Below, in pieces: positions 1 through 8,663 of a stretch of DNA of 64,000 nt. The position numbers and the translations under genes were made by a program. Origin of the DNA: Paenibacillus piri (GTDB lineage Bacteria > Bacillota > Bacilli > Paenibacillales > NBRC-103111); NCBI RefSeq assembly GCF_004354045.1, contig NZ_SMRT01000001.1, forward strand, positions 868,001 through 932,000, read 5' to 3'. The number at the start of each line of letters is the position of its first letter. Position 1 is the stretch's first letter. Below the pieces are notes generated by a model, which had not been told where the DNA came from, made no database searches, and saw nothing but the letters and a program-made list of their open reading frames with translations.

Positions 1-1193
1 AAGTCATCGATGAATTTACCGTAAAGGTGAATTTGAAATCGCCTTACAGCGCTTTTCTAAGCAGCTTGAGCCAAGCGTTTCTTGGCATTGTTTCTCCGGC
101 GGCAGCGCAGAAATACGGCGAGAATCTCGCTAAAAATCCGGTCGGCACGGGGCCGTTTAAGTTCGTCAGCTGGGTTGAAAATGCAGCGATTACGCTGGAT
201 AAAAATCCGGATTACAATTGGGGCCCTCCGATTGCGCAAAATATCGGTCCCGCCTACATCGATAAGCTGACATTTAAAATAATACCGGAGGAAGCGACGA
301 GGATAGGCTCTGTACAGAGCGGGCAAATCTCTGCCGTAGAAACAGTGCCTCCCCAAAATCTGATTTCGCTCAAAAGCGATCCGAATATTACGCTTATAGA
401 AGCGGAATCGACCGGCATTCCCTTCACGCTGATGCTGAATCAGGATCATGTGCCCTGGAATGAGCTGAAAGCGAGAAAAGCGGTACAACTGGCCATCGAT
501 ATGGACACCATTGTCAAAACACTTTATCTGGGAACGTATAAAAGGGCATGGTCGCCCCTTACGCCATCGGTCCTCGGATATAACGCTTCGCTTGAAAATT
601 CTTTTAAACCGGATATCGCCAAAGCCAATCAGCTACTTGACGAGTTGGGATGGACTCGCGGGACCGAAGGGATACGATCGAAGAACGGAAAGCCGCTTAG
701 CATTTATTTTGTGACAAGCACGCCGAACAGGGAGAAACGCAATGATATCGCGGCGATGATCCAGCAGCTGCTTAAGCAGGTGGGCATTCAGGTCAATGTC
801 GAAATCACGACCAGCACGAATGCTCAAACCATCGTTATGGATAAAGGCGCCAACGATTTATACGGAGTCAGCAATGTGACGGGGGACCCGGATATACTGC
901 GCAGCTTTTTCCATACCAATGCAATTCCTAAGGAAGGCCGCTGGGGCCACAACCATACACATCTGTCCGATCCGCAGCTTGATAAATGGCTGGAGGACGG
1001 TTTGCAGGAGCAGGACCCTAAGAAGCGCAGCGAAATTTATAAAAAAATTCAGAGCTATGTGGTAGAAAACGCTATCGGCTTCCCGGTTTATATATTCCCT
1101 TACACGGTAGCGGCGGCCAAAACGACTAAAGGCTTGAAATTCGATACGCTCGGTTATCCGCTGTTCTATGACGCATCCGTTGTCAAAAAATAA
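1..1193 (+). CDS. Peptide ABC transporter substrate-binding protein, family 5 (5' end missing)
   Basis: Extracytoplasmic binding protein of a dipeptide/oligopeptide/nickel-type ABC importer. The reading frame is open to the first base of the window (codons in the frame of position 3 read VIDEFTVKVNLKSPYSAF), so the signal peptide and N-terminal lobe lie upstream and no start can be given. The visible part carries typical family 5 stretches: NPVGTGPFKFVSW, LDKNPDYNWG, then ARKAVQLAIDMDTIV and the C-terminal lobe ending in VYIFPYTVAAAK. It is followed after 21 bases by the first permease, and the permeases and fused ATPase continue the operon. Family assignment is firm; the ligand cannot be told from sequence. 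Nickel or another small ligand is possible because the family is broad. Confidence 0.9.
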   Translation, partial: VIDEFTVKVNLKSPYSAFLSSLSQAFLGIVSPAAAQKYGENLAKNPVGTGPFKFVSWVENAAITLDKNPDYNWGPPIAQNIGPAYIDKLTFKIIPEEATRIGSVQSGQISAVETVPPQNLISLKSDPNITLIEAESTGIPFTLMLNQDHVPWNELKARKAVQLAIDMDTIVKTLYLGTYKRAWSPLTPSVLGYNASLENSFKPDIAKANQLLDELGWTRGTEGIRSKNGKPLSIYFVTSTPNREKRNDIAAMIQQLLKQVGIQVNVEITTSTNAQTIVMDKGANDLYGVSNVTGDPDILRSFFHTNAIPKEGRWGHNHTHLSDPQLDKWLEDGLQEQDPKKRSEIYKKIQSYVVENAIGFPVYIFPYTVAAAKTTKGLKFDTLGYPLFYDASVVKK

Positions 1194-1214
1194 GCTTCGA
1201 AAGGAAGGAACGAT

Positions 1215-2141
1215 ATGGCCTTAGCCATTATTCGAAGAGCCTTCACTTCCCTTCTGGTCATTATCGGGGCGCTCGTACTTGTTTTCTTTATTTTATATAT
1301 GTTGCCGGGCGATCCGGTTTTGGCTATGCTGGAAGGCGTAAGCGCCAGTCCGGAGGCTGTGCAAAATTTGCGTCATCAGCTAGGCTTGGATCGGCCCTTG
1401 GGCGTACAATTCGCTTATTACTTTTGGGATATGATCCGGGGGGACTTCGGCAATTCGCTCGTAAACGGCGATCCGGTCTTGCCTAAAATATGGGATCAGC
1501 TTCCGGCTACGGTGGCTCTAACTGCAGCCAGCTCAATAGTGTCCATCGTGCTTGGCGTTGTGCTGGGAGTGCTCTCGGCCGTTCATCATAACCGGTTTAT
1601 CGATATTATCGCGAGAATCGTCAGCTTGTTCGGGATATCGACACCGACCTTCTGGTCCGGAATCTTATTAATTTTAATTTTTTCCGTTCAGCTTCACTGG
1701 TTTCCCGCTATGGGGTCGGATGGGTTCAGCACGCTGGTGCTCCCTGCCCTGGCGCTCGGGTTTGTTACATCCGGGTTTATCGTTCGGATGGTGCGAAACA
1801 GTATGCTGGATGTTATTCAAGAGCAATTCATTGTGACGCTTCGTTCCAAAGGGCTGCCGGAACGTATCATTATGTACCGTCATGCGCTGCGGAATGCGCT
1901 TATTCCTGCGATTACGATGGTAGGCGTGCAAATCGGAGAGCTGTTAGCCGGAGCGGTTGTCATTGAAACCGTGTTTTCGCGTCAGGGCGTCGGCAGGCTG
2001 CTGGCGGACGCCATTACTGCGAAAGATTTGCCCGTCGTTCAAGGAATCATATTGTTTACGGCGGTTATGTATGTCCTTGTCAATTTGCTTGTGGATATTT
2101 CATACTCGGCGATTGACCCGAGGGTAAGACGTTCAGCGTAG
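1215..2141 (+). CDS. Peptide ABC transporter permease, DppB-like
   Basis: Integral membrane permease of the importer begun by the upstream binding protein. 308 residues, the usual DppB size. An N-terminal membrane segment (about residues 10-30) precedes the family motif LPGDPV, then an external stretch containing LGLDRPL and GDFGNSL, then five more hydrophobic segments. The cytoplasmic coupling loop EQFIVTLRSKGLPERIIMYR, with its conserved Gly, lies around residue 200 and contacts the ATPase. The ATG has an AAGGAAGGAA ribosome site just upstream. It pairs with the next permease to form the channel. Substrate not determinable. Confidence 0.93.
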   Translation: MALAIIRRAFTSLLVIIGALVLVFFILYMLPGDPVLAMLEGVSASPEAVQNLRHQLGLDRPLGVQFAYYFWDMIRGDFGNSLVNGDPVLPKIWDQLPATVALTAASSIVSIVLGVVLGVLSAVHHNRFIDIIARIVSLFGISTPTFWSGILLILIFSVQLHWFPAMGSDGFSTLVLPALALGFVTSGFIVRMVRNSMLDVIQEQFIVTLRSKGLPERIIMYRHALRNALIPAITMVGVQIGELLAGAVVIETVFSRQGVGRLLADAITAKDLPVVQGIILFTAVMYVLVNLLVDISYSAIDPRVRRSA

Positions 2142-2168
2142 CAGGTTTTAGAGGGAAGGAGAATGGTT

Positions 2169-3062
2169 GTGAAGCATGCCGTATCTGCAGAAGCCGTGTT
2201 GCCTGGAAAAAAGCTGCATTTATCTTTCAAAATCGGTAAAAAAATGGTGTCAATCGCGGATTCTTTCGTCTATACAGCCGGTCTTATCGTTATGGCCATT
2301 ATTGTATGCGCGCTCTTTCCGCAATGGATTGCTCCTTACGCGCCGACGCAAATGATGGCTGATGCCATTCTGAAGCACCCGAGCGCGGCGCATATATTCG
2401 GTACGGATTATTACGGCAGGGACGTATTTTCATTAGTCGTATACGGCAGCCGGGACTCCTTGTTCATCGGGGTCGTCTCGGTGTTGATTGGCGCAGCTGC
2501 CGGGGGGACCATGGGAGCGTTGTCCGGCTATATAGGAGGATGGGTCGATGGGCTTCTGATGCGGTTCGTCGATGTGCTCATGACCATTCCCGGCCTTTTG
2601 CTGGCGCTGGCTATTGCCGCTGCGCTTGGTCCAAGCTTCTTCAATGTGGTGCTGGCTGTCAGTATTTCGGCCGTGCCGGGTTATGCCCGGGTAATGAGAA
2701 GTCAAGTGATTGCATTAAAAGGGCGGCCGTTTATTGCCGCATCCCGGTCGATTGGCTCGAAGCACCTGCATATATTTACGCGCCATATACTGCCGAATTC
2801 GTTATCGCCTCTGCTCGTTATGGGAACGATTGGCGTAGGATCTTCCATTCTGATCGGCTCCGGGCTCAGCTTTCTCGGTCTGGGCGTATTCAGGGAAATT
2901 CCGGATTGGGGCACGCTGTTATCTCAAGGGAGAGGATATTTAACCGTGGCCTGGTGGATGGCGACCTTCCCCGGGCTGGCCATAACCTTATTTGTTTTGT
3001 CGGTTAATTTAATAGGAGATAAATTCAGAGACCACTTGGATCCCAAGAAGCAAAGAACTTGA
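2169..3062 (+). CDS. Peptide ABC transporter permease, DppC-like
   Basis: Second membrane permease of the same importer. It has an N-terminal membrane segment, the family motif [12 protein letters not shown] near residue 80, then the inner-membrane domain with the coupling loop [20 protein letters not shown] and a C-terminal hydrophobic end. I place the start at GTG 2169 because AAGGAG at 2156-2161 is 7 bases upstream; ATG 2163, two codons earlier, would leave only one base of spacing. About 297 residues, normal for DppC. It lies between DppB-like and the fused ATPase in one operon. Confidence 0.9.
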   Translation: MKHAVSAEAVLPGKKLHLSFKIGKKMVSIADSFVYTAGLIVMAIIVCALFPQWIAPYAPTQMMADAILKHPSAAHIFGTDYYGRDVFSLVVYGSRDSLFIGVVSVLIGAAAGGTMGALSGYIGGWVDGLLMRFVDVLMTIPGLLLALAIAAALGPSFFNVVLAVSISAVPGYARVMRSQVIALKGRPFIAASRSIGSKHLHIFTRHILPNSLSPLLVMGTIGVGSSILIGSGLSFLGLGVFREIPDWGTLLSQGRGYLTVAWWMATFPGLAITLFVLSVNLIGDKFRDHLDPKKQRT

Positions 3063-3102
3063 GGCACGCCTAGACGATATTTTTTCCAGGAGGGGTTTGG
3101 AC

Positions 3103-5142
3103 TTGACACTTCTCGATATTCAGCATCTGACGGTCGATTTTGCCACCAAGCATGGGCTGCTCACTGCAATTGCGGATGTTTCTCTTTCCATTCAAGCTGG
3201 CGAAACCGTGTGCCTGGTCGGAGAATCGGGGAGCGGCAAGACGGTTGCTTCCAAGTCGGTCATGAGATTGATCGATTATGAGAATGGCGTGATCTCGAAT
3301 GGACGCATTGCGCTGGACGGAGTGGAGTTGACTGCCTTAACCCAGGAGCAAATCCGTGTGCTGCGCGGGAAAAAGATGGCTATGATATTTCAGGAGCCGA
3401 TGGCGGCCTTCGACCCTGTTTTTACAATCGGGAGTCAAATTGTGGACAGTATCGTTCAGCACAAACGGGTAAGCAAGCAAGCGGCCGCACGCCAATCCGT
3501 CGAACTGCTGCGCAGAGTAGGGATTCCGGAGCCCGAGTTGCGAATGCGCCAATATCCGAATGAGCTGTCCGGCGGCATGCTGCAGCGGGCGATGATTGCC
3601 ATGGCGCTGGCCTGCGAGCCCGAGTTGCTGATTGCCGATGAGCCTACGACTGCGTTGGATGTGACGATACAGGCTCAAATCTTGCAGCTGCTGCAGGAGC
3701 TGAAAGCGGAGTATAACATGTCGATTTTGTTGATCACGCACGACATGGGCGTTGCCTCGCAGCTGGCGGATCGAATTGTCGTCATGTATGCAGGCAGGGT
3801 CATGGAGCAGGCGACAGCTGTGCAGCTTTTCGAACAGCCTTACCATCCATATACGAAAGGACTGATGCAATCGATTTTGACACTGGAGGGCAGCCGTGAC
3901 AAGAGGCTGTATTCGATCGAAGGGTCGATCCCGAATCTCGCAGAGCTTCCATCGGGCTGCCGGTTTCATCCGCGCTGTCCGTATGCATCGGAAAAGTGCG
4001 TGAGACATAATCCCCCATTGCTTGAGATCAATGGGCGGGAGGCAGCATGCTGGCACGTCGAGGAGCTGGCAATGACAGCCTGGGCAGCGGATGAGCCTGA
4101 ACCGGTTGTCCCGTTTGCCAAAGCGGACTTTCCCGCCGACGTTTCTGCGAACCCCGACCGGAAGCCGGCGGCTGTGCAGAATAACTTGTTTGAGGTTACA
4201 GGGCTGCAAAAGCTCTATAAAGTCAACAAAGGGATTTTTCGTAAAAACGGCGCTTCGATCCGAGCCGTGGATGATGTCTCTTTCACGATTCAGCAAGGTG
4301 AAGTATTCGGCCTTGTTGGCGAATCCGGCAGCGGCAAATCGACGCTGGGGCGAGTGCTTCTACAGCTTGAGAAGGCTACGGCCGGGCAAATAAGGTTTCA
4401 AGGGAGCGACTTGACTCTTAAAAGCGGCGAGGAGCTTCGCCAAGCCCGGGGCAGCATGCAAATGATATTTCAGGATCCGTACGGATCGCTTAGTCCGCGC
4501 TGGAAGGTTGGAGATATTATAGGCGAGCCTCTGGAAGTGCATAACCTGTTGAAAGGAAACGAGAAAAGGGTCCGTGTGGAGGAACTGCTCGAAATGGTTG
4601 GGTTAAATGCGTCATGGTATAACCGCTACCCTCATGAATTTTCGGGAGGACAGCGGCAAAGAATCGGTATAGCGAGAGCGATTGCGCTGAATCCTAAATT
4701 TATTTTGGCGGATGAGGCTGTGTCTGCGCTCGACGTATCCGTGCAGTCGCAAATCGTCAATCTGCTGCAGGATTTGCAGAGCAGAATGGGGCTTACTTAT
4801 CTGTTTATCGCTCACGGTCTGCAGATTGTTCGCCACATATCCAACCGCATCGGCGTTATGTATCTTGGTAAACTGGTCGAAATTGCTCCGAGCGAGGAAC
4901 TGTTCCGGCATCCGGCGCATCATTATACCCGAGCGCTGATTTCTTCGATTCCTTTGCCCGACCCTGCTCGTAAGAGTGAGCTTGTCGAACTGAAGGGCGA
5001 AATGCCTTCGCCTTCCAACCCCCCGTCAGGCTGCCGGTTTCATACCCGCTGCCCGGCAGCAATGGCCAAATGCAAAGAGCTCCAGCCGGAGCTACGGGAG
5101 CTTCAAGCGGGTCATTGGGCTGCATGCCACTATCCTTTGTAA
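3103..5142 (+). CDS. Fused double ATPase of a peptide ABC importer (DppD-DppF in one chain)
   Basis: Energises the peptide importer. Two complete ABC domains lie in one polypeptide of about 679 residues: Walker A GESGSGKT near 40, signature LSGGM near 155 and Walker B LLIADEP near 177; then Walker A GESGSGKS near 405, signature FSGGQRQR near 512 and ILADEA near 534. Each half ends in the oligopeptide-ATPase C-terminal region with cysteines ([16 protein letters not shown] and [16 protein letters not shown]). A TTG start at 3103 has AGGAGG (3088-3093) 9 bases upstream; TTG 3097 is too close. After the second H-loop histidine the usual Asp is Gly (IAHGLQIV). Natural fusions of this kind are known (for example E. 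coli GsiA and YejF). Confidence 0.93.
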   Translation: MTLLDIQHLTVDFATKHGLLTAIADVSLSIQAGETVCLVGESGSGKTVASKSVMRLIDYENGVISNGRIALDGVELTALTQEQIRVLRGKKMAMIFQEPMAAFDPVFTIGSQIVDSIVQHKRVSKQAAARQSVELLRRVGIPEPELRMRQYPNELSGGMLQRAMIAMALACEPELLIADEPTTALDVTIQAQILQLLQELKAEYNMSILLITHDMGVASQLADRIVVMYAGRVMEQATAVQLFEQPYHPYTKGLMQSILTLEGSRDKRLYSIEGSIPNLAELPSGCRFHPRCPYASEKCVRHNPPLLEINGREAACWHVEELAMTAWAADEPEPVVPFAKADFPADVSANPDRKPAAVQNNLFEVTGLQKLYKVNKGIFRKNGASIRAVDDVSFTIQQGEVFGLVGESGSGKSTLGRVLLQLEKATAGQIRFQGSDLTLKSGEELRQARGSMQMIFQDPYGSLSPRWKVGDIIGEPLEVHNLLKGNEKRVRVEELLEMVGLNASWYNRYPHEFSGGQRQRIGIARAIALNPKFILADEAVSALDVSVQSQIVNLLQDLQSRMGLTYLFIAHGLQIVRHISNRIGVMYLGKLVEIAPSEELFRHPAHHYTRALISSIPLPDPARKSELVELKGEMPSPSNPPSGCRFHTRCPAAMAKCKELQPELRELQAGHWAACHYPL

Positions 5143-5187
5143 CCTGTGCTAATGACTTTTATACGAATTCATGGAGGAATGTATATA

Positions 5188-5655
5188 ATGAGCCATACGA
5201 CGATTGATATTCAAAGCTATAAGAACACGTATCAAAAGCTAAAATCGGCTATCGAGGGATTATCGGAAGAGCAGCTGAAGTGGAAGCCGGCCCCGGACAA
5301 ATGGAGCGTCACGGAAGTTCTGTCTCACTTGACGGATCACAGTATCGTCTTCTCATTCCGCATCCGAAAGCTTATTTCCGAACATGCGGCGCAATTGCCG
5401 CCGTTCCAGCAGGATCCGTGGGTTAGCGAGAGCAGGGCGAACGAGGGCTCGGCAAACGATATTATTGACGTATTCGGAGTTCTTCTTACCTATAACAGTC
5501 TGCTGTTCGACCGGCTGCCTGCAGACGCCTGGAGCAGGACGGGGATCAATTTTAAAGGGGAGCCGGTAACGCTTCTTCAGTCCTTCCAATCGTTTATAAA
5601 GCATGTGGACACCCATTTATTGCAGATTGACAGGATTAAGAACGCCTATCAGTAA
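5188..5655 (+). CDS. DinB-like / DfsB-type four-helix protein
   Basis: About 155 residues with DinB-superfamily features: an N-terminal helix around YKNTYQKLKSAIEGLSEEQLKWKP, then DKWSVTEVLSHLTDHSIVFSFRIRKLI containing the first conserved histidine region, and a C-terminal HVDTHLLQIDRIK helix. These histidines usually form a metal site, and members of the superfamily act as metal-dependent enzymes or thiol transferases; the activity here is unknown. ATG 5188 is chosen because GGAGG at 5173-5177 lies 10 bases upstream; an in-frame ATG at 5146 has no such site. It follows the ATPase gene closely and may be read from the same transcript. Confidence 0.75.
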   Translation: MSHTTIDIQSYKNTYQKLKSAIEGLSEEQLKWKPAPDKWSVTEVLSHLTDHSIVFSFRIRKLISEHAAQLPPFQQDPWVSESRANEGSANDIIDVFGVLLTYNSLLFDRLPADAWSRTGINFKGEPVTLLQSFQSFIKHVDTHLLQIDRIKNAYQ

Positions 5656-5665
5656 GGAGATCCGT

Positions 5666-6267
5666 ATGACGCCAGAATGGCTTGCGAAAGAAGCGGGGCG
5701 TCGGCTGCGTCGGCTTATTGAGATAAGGCGGGAGCTGCACCGCCACCCCGAGCTGTCGATGCAGGAGTATGAGACAGAAGATAGCCCGAAAGGTCCGGGA
5801 ATATTTGGAGGGGCAGGGATACCCACGATTCCGGTCGGTTTGCCTGTCGGCGTATTGGCCGAAATAGAGGGAGGCGGGCATGGACCCACTATCGCATTGC
5901 GGGCTGATCTGGACGCATTGCTTGTCAAGGAAGAGACAGGGCAGCCTTAAGCCTCTGAGGCTGACGGCATGATGCATGCCTGCGGCATGATTTTCATACG
6001 GCGGCTGTGCTTGTCGCGGCTGTGCTGCTGAAACGAAGTTCCGCCCGATGGAATGGCCGGGTTCGCTTGCTCGTTCAGCCTTCTGAAGAGAAAGGCACCG
6101 GGGCGCTGGAGATGATCAAGGAGGGAGCCTTGGAAGGGGTTCACTTGGAACAAGCGGGACGGAGGAATGGCATCATCCGAAATTTTACTTTGAATGAAGA
6201 AGATTTGGCTCCCGCGGTCTCCTTATTCGCTTTAACTGCCGTACAGTCGCTCCATAGTAAGGGATGA
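5666..6267 (+). pseudogene. Decayed M20-family amidohydrolase / peptidase
   Basis: Remnant of a zinc-dependent M20 amidohydrolase (hippurate hydrolase/IAL type). ATG 5666 sits behind AAGGAGA and reads normally through RRELHRHPELSMQEYET and ALRADLDALLVKEETGQP. A stop follows at 5948-5950 where the family has a Phe codon; the same frame then gives ASEADGMMHACG. The next conserved stretch GHDFHTAAVL can only be restored by adding one base at about 5986. The third frame continues LLVQPSEEKGTGALEMIKEGAL, then jumps to C-terminal sequence (EEWHHPKF, then TLNEEDLAPAVSLFALTAV after another one-base slip), so most of the dimerisation and catalytic C-terminal region is deleted. At least one stop, two frameshifts and one large deletion are visible, so it is not functional. 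Confidence 0.85.
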
Positions 6268-6427
6268 TGGGGATGATTAACAAGCTAATATAAGTTTAAA
6301 CGAACGTTGATGCATGACGGGTTAACGTTCTTTCCTTTTGATGTCTGAAACGGTTCCATGGGCATGAACGCAGGTAGTTGGTCACGCCGCAAATAAGCGA
6401 GTAGCCGTATACAAAAAAATATGGTAT

Positions 6428-6465
6428 AGTTATTTCAATAACTGTAATGAATATGATAACAGTTA
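6428..6465. promoter_or_regulatory. Clustered AGTTA/TAACT half-sites, probable operator of the flavin oxidoreductase gene
   Basis: A perfect 16-base palindrome (AGTTATT, two bases, AATAACT) at 6428-6443 overlaps a second inverted repeat, TAACTGT at 6439-6445 and ACAGTTA at 6459-6465. The group lies 55-90 bases before the next start codon. Operators with such repeats suit a dimeric MarR/HxlR-like repressor, but none is encoded beside it. Function is inferred from symmetry and position only. Confidence 0.4.
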
Positions 6466-6518
6466 GCGGCGATAAGACATAACCGAATAACTTCATCTCA
6501 TAACGGAGGTAATAAGGA

Positions 6519-7646
6519 ATGAATAATCAAGAGATCCAGTCATCCGCAAAGACGGAGCCATTGTTCGAAGCCTTTACAATAGGAAAACTGAAATTAAAGA
6601 ACCGCATCGTCATGGCTCCCATGACTCGAGCCTTCTCCCCCGGAGGCGTGCCGGGTCCCGATGTGGCTGCTTATTACCGCCGCCGTGCGGAGAATGGCGT
6701 AGGACTCATTATTACGGAGGGAACGTTAATTAACGATCCGGCAGCGACGGATAATCTTAACATCCCCAATTTTCATGGTAAGGAAGCGTTGGATGGTTGG
6801 GCTCATGTCGTTTCGCAAGTGCACGAAGCGGGCGGGCTGATTATGCCGCAGCTGTGGCACATCGGTACGCATCGCAAGATTGGTGCATTGCCAAATCCTG
6901 ATGAAAAGCCGATTGGTCCTTCGGGTCTTGACATTGCCACAAGTGAAAAAGTTAACGAGCCGATGAGCCAAGCAAGAATCGAATCCGTTGTTGTAGCCTT
7001 TGCGCAGGCGGCCGCTGACGCCAAAAGAATTGGTTTTGACGGCATCGAGCTTCATGGGGCGCACGGCTATCTGATTGATCAATTTTTCTGGGAAAAAACG
7101 AATCAACGCTCGGATAGCTATGGCGGTAATATGGTGAAAAGAACCCGGTTTGCCGCTGAAATTATCGAAGCATGCCGCCGTGCCGTTGGTCCGGATTTCC
7201 CTATTGTATTGCGTTTATCGCAATGGAAATCAGTGGATTACCAAGCGAAACTGGCAGTAAATCCTGATGAGCTTGCCCAGTTTCTTTCCCCATTAGTGGA
7301 AGCGGGCGTTGACGTGTTTCATTGCTCCACCCGCCGCTTCTGGGAGCCGGAGTTCGAGGGCTCGGACCTGAACTTTGCAGGTTGGGTCAAAAAACTGACT
7401 GGAAAGCCCGCCATCACAGTAGGCTCCGTAGGCTTGGATAATGAGTTTTTGGCTTCTTTTAAAGGCGAAAGCGCAGGTACGGCCAACGTGGATACGTTAA
7501 TTGAAAAATTAAGCAGAGAAGAGTTTGACCTGGTCGCTGTCGGTCGTGCATTGCTGGTAGATCCGGCTTGGGCTGCCAAAATTCGCGATGGCCGGCTTGA
7601 TGAGCTGATTCCGTTTACCCCGGATGCTTTACGGTCATTGTCCTGA
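6519..7646 (+). CDS. NADH:flavin oxidoreductase, old yellow enzyme family
   Basis: FMN-dependent ene-reductase of 375 residues that reduces activated double bonds or quinones/nitro compounds with NAD(P)H. An N-terminal FMN-barrel start, LKNRIVMAPMTRAFSPGG, is followed by the substrate and flavin motif HGAHGYLIDQFFWEKTNQRSDSYGG around residues 178-202 and the C-terminal phosphate-binding part VAVGRALLVDPAW. This order and length match NemA/YqjM-like enzymes. GGAGG sits shortly before the ATG. Upstream inverted repeats suggest inducible expression, as is common for detoxifying members. The physiological substrate is unknown. Confidence 0.92.
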   Translation: MNNQEIQSSAKTEPLFEAFTIGKLKLKNRIVMAPMTRAFSPGGVPGPDVAAYYRRRAENGVGLIITEGTLINDPAATDNLNIPNFHGKEALDGWAHVVSQVHEAGGLIMPQLWHIGTHRKIGALPNPDEKPIGPSGLDIATSEKVNEPMSQARIESVVVAFAQAAADAKRIGFDGIELHGAHGYLIDQFFWEKTNQRSDSYGGNMVKRTRFAAEIIEACRRAVGPDFPIVLRLSQWKSVDYQAKLAVNPDELAQFLSPLVEAGVDVFHCSTRRFWEPEFEGSDLNFAGWVKKLTGKPAITVGSVGLDNEFLASFKGESAGTANVDTLIEKLSREEFDLVAVGRALLVDPAWAAKIRDGRLDELIPFTPDALRSLS

Positions 7647-7777
7647 TAAAGCTTGCGGCGGAGCCATGTACCCGGAATACGACAAAGGTGTACATGGTTA
7701 TGAATACAGGATCGAAGACCGGTTAGTAAAAAAAGAGGTAGCAGAAGACACAAGAGTAGAACAGTAAGAGGGCATGA

Positions 7778-7876
7778 ATGTGGGGTGGAAAGTTTACGGG
7801 CCGTCTTTGAAGTCGTGTTCCCCCTGTCCGGTCTAATCGAAGGAACACGACTTCAACAACGGCTGTAACCCCACAT
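7778..7876. repeat. Long near-perfect hairpin (about 99 bases)
   Basis: Nested inverted repeats: ATGTGGGGT (7778-7786) with ACCCCACAT (7868-7876); GCCGT (7800-7804) with ACGGC (7859-7863); and a perfect 15-base core TTGAAGTCGTGTTCC (7807-7821) with GGAACACGACTTCAA (7842-7856) around a 20-base loop. No T-run follows, so it is not an ordinary terminator, and it encodes no clear protein. It may be a small mobile hairpin element or a structured RNA. Confidence 0.6.
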
Positions 7877-7916
7877 CCATCCCTCCCAACGCTCAAACGT
7901 ATATCTTACACCAAGG

Positions 7917-7936
7917 ACGCCGCAAGGCGTTTTTAT
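7917..7936 (+). terminator. Rho-independent terminator
   Basis: Stem ACGCC/GGCGT closed by a GCAA tetraloop and followed directly by TTTTTATTAT. It ends transcripts from the flavin oxidoreductase side before the TetR promoter. Confidence 0.65.
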
Positions 7937-7982
7937 TATATAATGATAGAAAGTATAGGTTTTCAGTGGAGCTGCGGGGAAG

Positions 7983-8037
7983 TTGCATACACTGGATAAT
8001 GATGCTAAAATAAAAAAATGACTGATCAGTCAGTCAT
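7983..8037 (+). promoter_or_regulatory. Promoter and TetR-type operator of the regulator/RND exporter operon
   Basis: TTGCAT (7983-7988) and TAAAAT (8006-8011) are 17 bases apart, with TG one base before the -10 (extended -10). Directly downstream lies the perfect 14-base palindrome TGACTGATCAGTCA (8019-8032), extended by a further AGTCAT. It covers the expected transcription start, which suits autorepression by the TetR protein encoded next. Binding itself is inferred. Confidence 0.65.
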
Positions 8038-8069
8038 AACATAAAATATGGCAAGGGGGTTCTCCAAGG

Positions 8070-8663
8070 ATGGGAGAGGATAAGAAAGAAGGCATTATAG
8101 AAGCTGCGTTAAAGCTCTTTGAGGAACAAGGATATCATAATACGAAGGTATCCGATATTGTGCGAGAAGCGGGTGTCGCTCAAGGAACTTTTTACTTATA
8201 TTTTAAAAGCAAGGAAGATTTATTCCGCAGCATCGCCGAATCGTGCTTGGATGAAATGGCAGTCGCCATTAAACGAAACTGTTCGGGAAGCGTTAAGGAA
8301 GAATCATTTTACCGGATGATGCTTGAAACGCTGGAGGTGTATTACGATAATAAAAGCATTTTGAAAATTTTAAATCGGCATGGGGCGGCATCCTCGGAGA
8401 TTGAAGATATTTCGAATGCTTTTTACCGGAGAATTATGCTCGTTATTAAGCAATCCTTAATGGAATGGGGCGCTTTTCCTAATTACTCGGAGGCGCAGCT
8501 TGAGGTGGCGGCTTATTCCAAAATTGGGATGGTTGAAATGGTAGCTTACCAATACTTTATCGTTCAACACTATGATAAATCCCATATCGAAGCTATAGCC
8601 CAAGTGCTCGCGGGTTCGAAGGCACAATGCCCGCCGAAGCCGACGGATGTGGTCGACGAATGA
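8070..8663 (+). CDS. TetR/AcrR family transcriptional regulator
   Basis: 197 residues. The N-terminal helix-turn-helix is clear: KKEGIIEAALKLFEEQGYHNTKVSDIVREAGVAQGTFYLYFKSKEDLF (about residues 5-52), followed by an all-helical ligand-binding domain of the usual length. A 14-base palindrome lies 38 bases upstream of its start. The gene overlaps the RND exporter start by four bases (ATGA at 8660-8663), so the two are translationally coupled and it most likely represses its own operon until an exported compound binds. Confidence 0.92.
   Translation: MGEDKKEGIIEAALKLFEEQGYHNTKVSDIVREAGVAQGTFYLYFKSKEDLFRSIAESCLDEMAVAIKRNCSGSVKEESFYRMMLETLEVYYDNKSILKILNRHGAASSEIEDISNAFYRRIMLVIKQSLMEWGAFPNYSEAQLEVAAYSKIGMVEMVAYQYFIVQHYDKSHIEAIAQVLAGSKAQCPPKPTDVVDE

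Noticed and set aside
7778..7876. Large hairpin as terminator of the flavin oxidoreductase gene
   Set aside because: No T-run after the right arm, and a normal terminator exists at 7917-7936.
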